From Corynebacterium mycetoides (lineage in GTDB: Bacteria; Actinomycetota; Actinomycetes; Mycobacteriales; Mycobacteriaceae), in NCBI RefSeq assembly GCF_900103625.1, contig NZ_LT629700.1, positions 1,736,001 to 1,800,000 on the forward strand: 64,000 nt of DNA, in the 5' to 3' direction. The notes beneath the pieces were generated by a model. That model made no database searches. It was not told the DNA's origin and saw only the letters and a program-made list of their open reading frames with translations. Every line of letters begins with the position of its first letter. The stretch's first letter is position 1. Positions 56,752-64,000 of this stretch are shown one piece after another. The translations under genes and the position numbers were made by a program.

Positions 56752-56819
56752 GACGCTCTAGCTAAAAACCCGCCCCCGTCCGCACTGAACTGGCCCCCGA
56801 AAGTTGGACTGGTTTAATT

Positions 56820-57711
56820 CTAGGCGGTTAGGGCTTCAAGGGTCTGATTTCGATATTGCATCGGGGTCAGGCCCTTGAGTCGTTGTTGGATGCGTTCGGT
56901 GTTGTACCACTGGATGTACTCGTCGATCGCCTGGTTGAAATCTGCGACGGTGTCGAAGACTTCTCCGTGGTACATCTCGGTTTTCAAGTGCCCGAAGAAG
57001 TTCTCCATGACCGCGTTGTCGTAGCAGTTGCCTTTATGTGACATTGACTGAACACCACCGTTGTCATGAATCAGGTTGCGCCAGGATGAATGCTGGTACT
57101 GGAAACCTTGATCGGTGTGCATCATCCAGCCCGGTTCAGGTGCACACGTTTCGATCGCCTGCGCCAACGAAACCGAGGTCAACGCTGTCGACGGCGATGT
57201 AGCCACGGTGTGGGCGACGATTGAACGGTCGAACAGGTCCATCACCGGGGACAGGTAGACCTTGCGGCCTGCGACCCTGAACTCGGTGACGTCGCTGACA
57301 AAGACGGCATTTGGCTTATCTGGGGTGAAGTTGCGATCAAGTGTGTTGTCGGCGATGTGGCTGATCGTCCCGCTGTAGGAAACATAGGGCCTGCGCTGGC
57401 GTACCTTGGCTCGAAGCCCCATCTCGCACATGAGTTTGTAGACGAGCTTGTGGTTGACCACCCACCCCTGGTTGCGCAGGTCAAGGAGCACTCGTCGGTA
57501 GCCGTAGCGATGCTTGTTGCGCTCGAAACTTTCCCGGATCGGTCTTTGAGCGCAGCGTGCTTATCTGGCTCGCTGAGTCGTTTTTGGTGGTAGAAGAATG
57601 TCGACCGTGCCATGCCGGCCGCATCCAGGAGGTACTCCAAGCGGTGGTGTGACTTGAGGATGACGATCGCCTGGGCTTTTAGGCGTGTCCCTGGTTCCTC
57701 AAGTCCCGCAA
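56820..57711 (-). pseudogene. IS3 OrfB transposase, frameshifted
   Basis: From the A7 slippery site the minus one frame reads IAGLEEPGTRLKAQAIVILK ... MARSTFFYHQKRLSEPDKHAALKD and then loses frame around 57535-57545. It continues after one missing base as IRESFERNKHRYGYRR and LLDLRNQGWVVN to 56820. The DDE residues are all present (FVSDVTEF, HTDQGFQY, NCYDNAVMENFFGHLKTE). So the transposase is dead from the indel, independently of the IS256 insertion. Confidence 0.88.
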
Positions 57712-57843
57712 TTTTTTTAAGTAGGCGTTTTCTGCTTCCAGTCGCGCAACCTGGCGGCGCAGCCGCTCCTCTTCCGTGAGACGTGTCGGTGCAGCCGAGC
57801 CTTTGGGCCTGCCTTTCGGCTTCGGTTTTAGTGCCTCATCGCC

Positions 57844-59282
57844 GAGGGTGTCAGATGGTTTGTGTGTGAGGGATTCCCCTCATACCAAGGAGATGAACCA
57901 GAATGACTACCGTGGCACGACGAAACCCAGAGGACTCCGCAAAGATCAAAGCGATCGAGGAAAAGCTCCTCGCCAATCCTGAGATGGCGAAGCTGATCGA
58001 CGAGCTCGGCACCTCCACCACGGATGCCAACGATCTCGTCCGGGGCCTGCTCCAGGCCTCGATCAACCGGGGCCTCAACGCCGAGATGGATGCCCACCTC
58101 GGCTACCAGCACGGCGACCGGAACAGCAAGGAAGCCGCTGGTCAGAACAATTCCCGTAACGGTTCCTACCCCAAGCGGGTCGATTCGAACTACGGACCGG
58201 TCGATGTCGCTGTTCCCCGGGACCGTGACGGATCCTTCCTGCCGACAATGGTGCCCAAAGGATCCCGCCGGCTGACCGACGTCGACGACATGATCATCAG
58301 TCTCTATGCCGGTGGCATGACCGTCCGAGACATCCAGCACCACATGGCCACCGCCATGGGCGTGGACATCTCCCATGAAACAATCTCCGCGATCACCGAT
58401 GCGGTCCTCGAGGAGGTCATGATCTGGCAGAACCGCCAACTTGATGAGTTCTACCCCGTGGTCTTCCTCGATGCGTTACGGATCAAAGTCCGTGACGGGG
58501 GCCGGGTGGTCAACAAATCCGCGTACCTGGCTATCGGGGTGGACATGGAGGGGATCAAACACATCCTGGGTATCTGGCTGGCTAAAGAGGAAGGAGCCTC
58601 GTTCTGGGCGCAGGTGTGTGCCAACCTCGCTACCCGCGGAGTGCACGATGTGTTCATCGTGTGCTGTGACGGGCTCAAGGGTCTGCCGGAGGCTGTGGAA
58701 GCCACCTGGCCGGATTCGATGGTCCAGACCTGTGTCGTCCACCTGATCAGGGCAGCAAACCGGTGGGTGGCCTATGGAGATCGTAAGGCGGTGTCCGCCG
58801 AGTTGAAGAAGATCTACACCGCCCCCACCGAGCAAACCGCTCTGGCGGCGTTGACGGAGTTCGAGGCCTCCGAGCTGGGGGAAAAGTATCCGCAGTCAGT
58901 CAAGGTGTGGCGCGATGCGTGGGACCGGTTCATCCCGTTCCTGGAGTTCCCACCGATGGCTAGGAAGGTGATCTACACCACGAACTCGATTGAGTCGATG
59001 AACAACGAGCTGCGTAAAGCCACCCGGAATCGGGTGCAGTTCACCAACGATGAGTCTGCGATCAAAACCTTGTGGTTGATGATCTGCAACATTGAGGACA
59101 AACGGGCCGCCAAGCGTGCTAAGCAGGGCAAACGGGTCGCGGCGACCAGCGGCCGGCTGATCGAGGGCAGGCGGGTGACGAACTGGAAGCAGGCCATCAA
59201 CCAGATGTCTGTGGCTTACCCTGACCGCTTCGAGCCCTACCTCTAATAATCACGCCCCACACACAAACAACTTGACACGCTC
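57844..59282 (+). mobile_element. IS256-family (Mutator) insertion sequence
   Basis: Inverted ends are GAGGGTGTCAGATGGTTTGT (left) and, on the minus strand, GAGCGTGTCAAGTTGTTTGT (right). It is flanked by perfect 8-bp target duplications TCATCGCC (57836-57843 and 59283-59290), the size expected for IS256 relatives. About 1.44 kb with one intact transposase gene, so it inserted fairly recently into orfA of the IS3 element. Confidence 0.95.
57903..59246 (+). CDS. IS256-family transposase
   Basis: A 447-residue Mutator-type DDE transposase with no disruption. The acids are in FLDALRIKVRD, CCDGLKGLPEAVEATWPD and TNSIESMNNELRK; the motif TCVVHLIRAANRWV is typical of the family. ATG after an AAGGAGAT site. 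Confidence 0.96.
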   Translation: MTTVARRNPEDSAKIKAIEEKLLANPEMAKLIDELGTSTTDANDLVRGLLQASINRGLNAEMDAHLGYQHGDRNSKEAAGQNNSRNGSYPKRVDSNYGPVDVAVPRDRDGSFLPTMVPKGSRRLTDVDDMIISLYAGGMTVRDIQHHMATAMGVDISHETISAITDAVLEEVMIWQNRQLDEFYPVVFLDALRIKVRDGGRVVNKSAYLAIGVDMEGIKHILGIWLAKEEGASFWAQVCANLATRGVHDVFIVCCDGLKGLPEAVEATWPDSMVQTCVVHLIRAANRWVAYGDRKAVSAELKKIYTAPTEQTALAALTEFEASELGEKYPQSVKVWRDAWDRFIPFLEFPPMARKVIYTTNSIESMNNELRKATRNRVQFTNDESAIKTLWLMICNIEDKRAAKRAKQGKRVAATSGRLIEGRRVTNWKQAINQMSVAYPDRFEPYL

Positions 59283-59708
59283 TCATCGCCACCTTTACGC
59301 CATTTCCACGACCACCCTTTAACTAGCTGGTCTGATGACAGGCCAAATTCGCGCGCAAGATCCATCGCTGTCTCACCAGCAAGGTGGCGTTGGACAACTT
59401 CCTTCTTGAAGTCGAACGAATACTGCTGCTCAGTCGGTTTCTCCACAAGACATAGCCTGCCATGCAGCGTGAACCGACGATAGAGCATACGGGCGCCGTC
59501 TTTGGAGACACCAAGAGCATTGGCAGCGGCTTTATAACCCATGCCTTGCTCAAATAGTTCAACTAACCGCTCGCGCTGATGCTCACTCAGCGAACTTCGT
59601 GATCTCAATGAAAACTGCTCCCCACTAGTCGGTAACTGATTTCTCAGTCCAACTAATGGGGAGCAGTTCACACGGACAGGCATGCGGGTTTTTGCTTTTG
59701 CGTCCTGC

Positions 59709-59946
59709 TACGATGGTTGCGTGATTTCTCCCACACGCCAGAGCAATGCCACCTCCGGGTGGCTGGCTGCGCCTGGGACGAACGGGTACACCACGTCGTG
59801 GGGTCCGCATCTTTCCGGACCCGGCCACGGCAAGAGTAGTGTTTAGTGTGTCTATTCCTATCCAACTACCGATAGGCGCGGTGGTGTAGACGTGGCCTAC
59901 CCGTAAGCTGCGGCTGCTCTCAACCTCGGCGTCAAACGAGGGACCT
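59709..59946 (+). promoter_or_regulatory. promoter and long structured leader of the mrp operon (candidate ion riboswitch)
   Basis: An extended -10 TGCTACGAT (box TACGAT at 59709-59714) gives a start near 59721 and a leader of about 226 bases. It holds a hairpin CCACC-TCCG-GGTGG (59749-59762), then CGCCTGGGACGAACGGGT (about 59770-59787), then a perfect 7-bp stem GGGTCCG/CGGACCC (59801-59822). The segment around CCTGGGACGAAC resembles, from memory, the conserved part of the nhaA-I (lithium/sodium-antiporter-linked) riboswitch class; I cannot verify this here. Confidence 0.45.
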
Positions 59947-62811
59947 ATGTTACTTCTTCTCCTCGCAGTACTCGGCGCAACCGTCGTCCTCGCGCCCTTT
60001 GTGGGGCGCCTCCTTGGACGGGACGCAGGTTGGCTGCTGGCTTTGCCCCTCATCGGAGCGGCCGTTCTGGGAGCCTCTGCCTACGTCTCACCGAGCACAG
60101 GCGACGTACATACAGAGCAAATTCCATGGATCCCGTCCCTGGGCGTGGATTTCGCACTGCGCATCGACGGACTCTCGATAGTCTTTCTCATGCTGGTGCT
60201 GCTTATCGGCGCAGGCGTGCTCGCCTACTCAACCCGGTACCTGCATCAAAGCAAGCCATCTTTCTACCTTCTCATGTGCGGCTTCGCCGCGGCGATGAGT
60301 ACACTCGTTATCACCGACAACCTCGTTGTGTTCTACATCGCGTGGGAGATGACCACGCTCTGTTCCTTCTTCCTCATCGCAAACGGGGGAGAAAAGGGCT
60401 ACGCGCCCGCGATCCGCACGCTGCTGGTCACAGTAGGAGGCGGGCTTTTACTGCTCACCGCCACGGTGATCATGTGCGTCACCACTGGAAGCACTCAGCT
60501 TTCCGTCGTGCTCGCCCATGAGACGTGGGCCCAGCGGCCCGGGTTGACCACACTCGTGGCGCTCTTGGTAGCCGGTGCGGCGTTTACCAAATCAGCGCAA
60601 TTTCCCTTCCAGGCCTGGCTGCCCGACTCCATGGTCGCTATCGCCCCAGTCTCCGCGTACCTCCACGCTGCGGCGATGGTCAAAGCCGGAATCTACTTGA
60701 TCCTGCGCTACTCACCCATGTTCGCGGGCGTGGATGCATGGCACATCGCGCTGGTCACGGCGGGCCTCATTACGTCGTTGTTCGGCGCGGTCACGGCCGT
60801 GAAACAAACAGACCTCAAAGCGCTTCTGGCGTACTCAACCATGTCGCAGCTCGGCCTCCTTGTCACGGTCGTCGGCATTGGCACGCAGCAAGCACTCACC
60901 GCGGCCATCGTTCACACCATCGCCCACGCCGTGTTCAAGGCAGCGCTGTTTATGTCGATCGGCATCGTTGAGCACGAAACGGGAACGCGCAACTTCCACG
61001 AGCTGCGCAACATTCGCGTGCGCATGCCCGTCACCCAGGCAATCGTGGTCATCTCCGCCGCCTCAATGGCGGGCATCCCCCCGCTGGCAGGCTTCGTATC
61101 CAAAGAAATGCTTCTTACCGCGGGGCTCTCCGTTCCGCACGAGGAGGCTCTGGTGACGCTGATTACAGGTGGGATCGTGGTCACCTCGATTTTCACCTTC
61201 GCTTACTCTTACCGCTACGTGCTCGGGGTGCTGGGCGATCGCCGGAAGAAGCTGTCGGGCACGACCACAACGGTGAGGGAGGCGTCGCCAAGCTACATTG
61301 CGGTGCCCGCGATCCTGGCGACCGCGACGGTCGCGATTGGCCTCTACCCGCAGATGCTCAATGACGCGGTTGCCGGCGCTGGGCTCGCAACCACCGGCGA
61401 CTACGAAGACCCGCACCTTGCGCTGTGGCACGGCTTCAACCTGCCCCTCGCGCTCTCGGCGCTGGTCATCGCGTGCGGGGCGGTGCTTGCGTGGCGACGT
61501 AGGGCCGTCAGCGCTTTCCTCGACGACTTCCGCGCGCCGATCACCGGAGTCGAAGTAGTCGAATCCTTCCGTACTGGCACAATCGCGCTCGGCGAGCGTT
61601 TCACCGCGGCCACCGGAACCACATCCCAGCGTCGCCACCTCGCGGCCCCACTGTTGGGACTCGTCGTCATTGGTGTCGTGGGACTGTTTACGCTCGGCGG
61701 CGTCCCGGAGGTGGTCGGCGACCGCTACGACCCGGTGGATTGGATGTTGTTGTTCCTTGTCACCATCGGCACCGCCTCGGCGATGAAGGCACGTTCGCGC
61801 GTCACCGTGGCAATCGTCGTGGGCACTGTCGGTTTCGGCGTGACGCTGTGGTTTTACCAACTCGGTGCCGCCGATGTCGCAACGACGCAGCTCATGGTCG
61901 AAATCCTCACCGCCGTGGTCATCGTGATGATCCTGAACCGGTTGCCCGACCGTTTCCCCCGCGAGAAGCGCTCCAACATCCTGTCCTCTGGTGTGCTCGC
62001 CATCGCTGTAGGAGTCTTCTCCACCCTCGGTGTTCTGGCGCTGACAGGGCGGCGCGAAAAATCGGAGGCAGCGGAATGGTTTCTGCGCGAAGGGCCAATC
62101 GCCACCGGTGGCGACAACATCGTCAATGTCATCCTGGTGGAGTTCCGTGCCTTCGACACCCTCGGTGAGCTCACCGTGCTCGGCGTCGCCGGCATCACCG
62201 TGGCGGTCATGTTGCGCTCCCGCCCGCTTCAGCCGCGGGGCAACGCACGGCTGAACAAGCTATCGCCAGTTTCGGACCCGGAGAACAACGTGGTCTTCCT
62301 GCGCGCGGCAGCGCGTGTGATCCTGCCGCTTATCGCGATCATCTCTGTGGTGCTGTTCTTCCGCGGTCACAACTCATCGGGTGGTGGATTCGTTGCCGCA
62401 CTCGTCGGGGCAGGCGGGTTCGCGCTGCTCTACCTCATGGCGCCCACTGACCAGGCCGCCAAAGTGCGGTGGCCGTACATGACCCTCATCGGCGCTGGCA
62501 TTACCATCGGCGCCGCCACCGGTCTGCTCGGCTACTTCGAGGGGTCCTACCTGACCCCGCTACACGCCTACGTCTTCGGCATCCACCTGACCACCGCGCT
62601 CATCTTCGATCTCGGTGTCTACCTCGCCGTCCTCGGTGTCATCCTTGCAGCGATCAATCTCGCTGGCATTCCCGCAGATGACCCAGGGGAACCAGATGAC
62701 GGGGTTCCCGAGGCCGGCCAGGGTGACGTCGGGCTCATCGTCGATGGAGAACAACTGCCGATACCCGCCGGCGCTCACCCCGCCGCAGAGGACGAAAGGA
62801 CAAACGCATGA
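59947..62811 (+). CDS. mrpA: Mrp Na+/H+ antiporter subunit A (fused MrpA-MrpB type)
   Basis: A 954-residue subunit related to complex I NuoL. It begins with many helices and the proton-path motifs FYIAWEMTTLCSFFLI, FPFQAWLPDSMVAIAPVSAYLHAAAMVKAGIYL and HTIAHAVFKAALFM. The C-terminal part (RAAARVILPLIAIISVVLFFRGHNSSGGGF) is an MnhB domain, so a separate mrpB is not needed. ATG; ends in an ATGA overlap with mrpC. The complex exports Na+ for pH and salt tolerance. Confidence 0.95.
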   Translation: MLLLLLAVLGATVVLAPFVGRLLGRDAGWLLALPLIGAAVLGASAYVSPSTGDVHTEQIPWIPSLGVDFALRIDGLSIVFLMLVLLIGAGVLAYSTRYLHQSKPSFYLLMCGFAAAMSTLVITDNLVVFYIAWEMTTLCSFFLIANGGEKGYAPAIRTLLVTVGGGLLLLTATVIMCVTTGSTQLSVVLAHETWAQRPGLTTLVALLVAGAAFTKSAQFPFQAWLPDSMVAIAPVSAYLHAAAMVKAGIYLILRYSPMFAGVDAWHIALVTAGLITSLFGAVTAVKQTDLKALLAYSTMSQLGLLVTVVGIGTQQALTAAIVHTIAHAVFKAALFMSIGIVEHETGTRNFHELRNIRVRMPVTQAIVVISAASMAGIPPLAGFVSKEMLLTAGLSVPHEEALVTLITGGIVVTSIFTFAYSYRYVLGVLGDRRKKLSGTTTTVREASPSYIAVPAILATATVAIGLYPQMLNDAVAGAGLATTGDYEDPHLALWHGFNLPLALSALVIACGAVLAWRRRAVSAFLDDFRAPITGVEVVESFRTGTIALGERFTAATGTTSQRRHLAAPLLGLVVIGVVGLFTLGGVPEVVGDRYDPVDWMLLFLVTIGTASAMKARSRVTVAIVVGTVGFGVTLWFYQLGAADVATTQLMVEILTAVVIVMILNRLPDRFPREKRSNILSSGVLAIAVGVFSTLGVLALTGRREKSEAAEWFLREGPIATGGDNIVNVILVEFRAFDTLGELTVLGVAGITVAVMLRSRPLQPRGNARLNKLSPVSDPENNVVFLRAAARVILPLIAIISVVLFFRGHNSSGGGFVAALVGAGGFALLYLMAPTDQAAKVRWPYMTLIGAGITIGAATGLLGYFEGSYLTPLHAYVFGIHLTTALIFDLGVYLAVLGVILAAINLAGIPADDPGEPDDGVPEAGQGDVGLIVDGEQLPIPAGAHPAAEDERTNA

Positions 62812-63230
62812 TCCTCGCACTATCAGTGGGCATACTCATGGCGGGTGCCGTGTACCTCATGATGCGGCCCGACATGTTCCGCATCACCATCGGTTTCGTC
62901 ATGCTCAGCCACGCCGCCAACCTGGTGATCATGTCGGCGGGAGGTGTGTCGTGGCGGGGCGAGCCTTTCGGCGCACACGACGACACAACCGGTGCTGCCG
63001 ACCCGCTGCCCCAGGCCTTTGTGCTCACCGCGATCGTCATTTCCTTTTCCATCACCATCGTCATGCTCGTGTCATCCGTGATCGGCAAACCGGGTGACGC
63101 CACCCGAGCGGACGACGACGTCTCCCGCGAATCGCCCCGGCGCCCAGATGCGGACGATGTCGATGAGCTTTACCACGAGCTCGCGCCCGACGCCCGTGCG
63201 ACACCCGAGGTAGGGGACAAGACGCGATGA
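62808..63230 (+). CDS. mrpC: Mrp antiporter subunit C
   Basis: A 140-residue NuoK-like subunit with three helices (LILALSVGILMAGAVYLMMRPDM; FRITIGFVMLSHAANLVIMSAGG; ALPQAFVLTAIVISFSITIVML-type). It has a hydrophilic C-terminal tail of about 45 residues beyond the usual core. Overlaps mrpA by four bases and mrpD by four. Confidence 0.94.
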   Translation: MILALSVGILMAGAVYLMMRPDMFRITIGFVMLSHAANLVIMSAGGVSWRGEPFGAHDDTTGAADPLPQAFVLTAIVISFSITIVMLVSSVIGKPGDATRADDDVSRESPRRPDADDVDELYHELAPDARATPEVGDKTR

Positions 63231-64000
63231 TGTTTACCTACGACTTCGTGAGTACTTACCTGGCTCTCTTCGTCGCCATTCCCCTCATCTGTGCCGGAGT
63301 GCTGGTTATCGCTGCACGAGTGCAGTGGCTGCAGTACGTCGTCATGTTTGCCACGCTGGCGCTGAGCCTACTGGCCTCGGGTGGGTTAATCGCCGGCACC
63401 GCAGACGGCACCACGTATGCCAAGGGCACGGGAAGCTGGCCGTTCGGTATCGCGATCCCGTTCGCTGCCGACATGTTTTCCGCGCTCATGCTGACGACAA
63501 CGGGCATCCTGGCGATCGTGTGCGCCTGGTTCGCGGTCGCGAGCGGGTACGCCCGAGAGCGCTACTTCGCCCCGCTTGTGCTGGTGCTCATGACGGGTGT
63601 CAACGGCGCGATCCTGACCGCGGATATCTTCAACTTCTTCGTTTTCCTCGAAGTGATGCTCTTGCCTTCCTACGGGTTGTACGTCTACACAATTCACCGC
63701 CGTGGCGGCAACATCATGGTTGGTGGAGTGCGGCTGTTCATTACCGCCAACCTGTTGGCATCAACCATGTTCCTCACCGGCGTGGCGCTGATCTACGGAA
63801 CGGCCGGGTCCGTCAACCTCGCGCAGTTGCAGGGCGCCGCGGCGCAAGACCCCGCGGTGGCGATTGCGACCAGCGTGGTCATGCTCTCCATGTTGACCAA
63901 AGCGTCGGTTGTCCCGGTTCACTCCTGGCTCGCACGCTCCTACCCGTACACGTCGCCGGCGGTGACAGCGCTGTTCTCCGGCTTGCACACTAAGGTTGCC
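63227..64000 (+). CDS. mrpD: Mrp antiporter subunit D (cut by window end)
   Basis: The first 258 residues of a NuoM-like antiporter subunit, open to the window edge. It starts at tandem ATGATG overlapping the mrpC stop. TADIFNFFVFLEVMLLPSYGLYVY and SMLTKASVVPVHSWLARSYPYTSP contain the conserved Glu and Lys of the family. Downstream mrpE, F and G would be expected outside the window. Confidence 0.93.
   Translation, partial: MMFTYDFVSTYLALFVAIPLICAGVLVIAARVQWLQYVVMFATLALSLLASGGLIAGTADGTTYAKGTGSWPFGIAIPFAADMFSALMLTTTGILAIVCAWFAVASGYARERYFAPLVLVLMTGVNGAILTADIFNFFVFLEVMLLPSYGLYVYTIHRRGGNIMVGGVRLFITANLLASTMFLTGVALIYGTAGSVNLAQLQGAAAQDPAVAIATSVVMLSMLTKASVVPVHSWLARSYPYTSPAVTALFSGLHTKVA

Larger units (their letters stand above)
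57679..59608 (-). pseudogene. IS3 OrfA, split by the IS256 insertion
   Basis: The N-terminal part (59608-59291; TTG start, LRSRSSLSEHQ ... KWRKGGDE) has a helix-turn-helix of the HTH_28 type. The C-terminal part (57835-57679; ALKPKPKGRPKGSAAPTRLTEEERLRRQVARLEAEN) ends in a coiled coil. Removing the inserted element and one 8-bp duplicate joins GGDE to ALKPK in frame, so OrfA was intact before the insertion. A run of seven A at 57718-57712 (minus strand) is the expected site for programmed frameshifting into OrfB. Confidence 0.9.
56786..59670 (-). mobile_element. IS3-family insertion sequence, interrupted by an IS256-family element
   Basis: Terminal inverted repeats TGAACTGGCCCCCGAAAGTT... 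(left, 56786) and, on the minus strand, TGAACTGCTCCCCATTAGTT... (right, ending 59670) bound the element. A three-base target duplication CAC flanks it (56783-56785 and 59671-59673). Without the inserted element it would be about 1.44 kb. It carries an orfA and a frameshift-made orfAB transposase, both broken. It sits between katA and the mrp leader. Confidence 0.93.

Noticed and set aside
57903..59246. IS256 transposase as part of a larger composite transposon
   Set aside because: Only one copy, with its own ends and target duplication inside orfA; no second copy or cargo in the window.

Overview
This window is chromosomal DNA of a high-GC Corynebacterium. Three things support that. It carries mycolata arabinogalactan genes (single emb, aftA, dprE1/dprE2, glfT1, wzm/wzt). 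It has the corynebacterial gene order aspT-dnaX-ybaB-recR / gatD-murT-exonuclease-leuA / lysC-asd-sigC-katA. It also has a sortase-assembled Spa-type pilus locus. The species cannot be named from the sequence alone. Most long antisense reading frames are high-GC shadows and are left out.

Layout. 1-10.4 kb (minus strand): a cell-wall arabinan block running dprE1, dprE2, aftA, emb, then a broken cutinase gene, an M13 metallopeptidase and a partial gene. 10.7-17.5 kb: an AT-rich promoter region followed by a complete pilus operon (major pilin, class C sortase, minor pilin, VWA tip pilin). It sits between dprE1 and gtrA, which are neighbours in mycobacteria. 17.5-25.3 kb: two uncharacterised genes, gtrA, glfT1, a DUF559-like gene ending in a long inverted repeat, the wzt/wzm galactan exporter, a class V aminotransferase homologue and a quinone reductase. 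25.4-34.1 kb: tRNA-Ser(TGA), two aminotransferases, tRNA-Ser(GCT), TrkH/TrkA potassium uptake, MgtE, tRNA-Arg(ACG), tyrA, tadA with its partner, a CsbD protein and tRNA-Ser(CGA). 34.1-40.5 kb: an MMPL transporter, a tgt-yhhQ-gluQ group that looks like 7-deazaguanine (queuosine) salvage, a frameshifted secreted lipase, tRNA-Ser(GGA) and the SRP RNA. 40.5-56.8 kb: two tandem 60-bp hairpin units, then aspT, dnaX, ybaB, recR, the lipid II amidation pair murT/gatD, an exonuclease-like gene, leuA with a Leu-rich leader peptide and pseudoknot, a DMT transporter, lysC-asd, sigC and katA. 56.8-59.7 kb: an IS3-family element interrupted by an intact IS256-family element; both target duplications can be read. 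59.7-64 kb: a long structured leader and the start of an Mrp Na+/H+ antiporter operon (mrpA, mrpC, mrpD), cut by the window end.

How the genes work together. The dprE1/E2, aftA, emb, glfT1 and wzm/wzt genes make decaprenyl-phosphoarabinose and build or export the galactan and arabinan of the envelope. The pilus genes add a covalent surface fibre. leuA, lysC, asd, tyrA, aspT and the aminotransferases are amino-acid biosynthesis. TrkAH, MgtE and Mrp handle K+, Mg2+ and Na+/H+. The points most worth a second look are the Tgt homologue without its zinc cysteines beside a queuosine-precursor transporter and gluQ, the structured leader of the mrp operon, the pilus island inside the arabinogalactan locus, the leuA pseudoknot leader, and three unexplained intergenic hairpin or repeat units.
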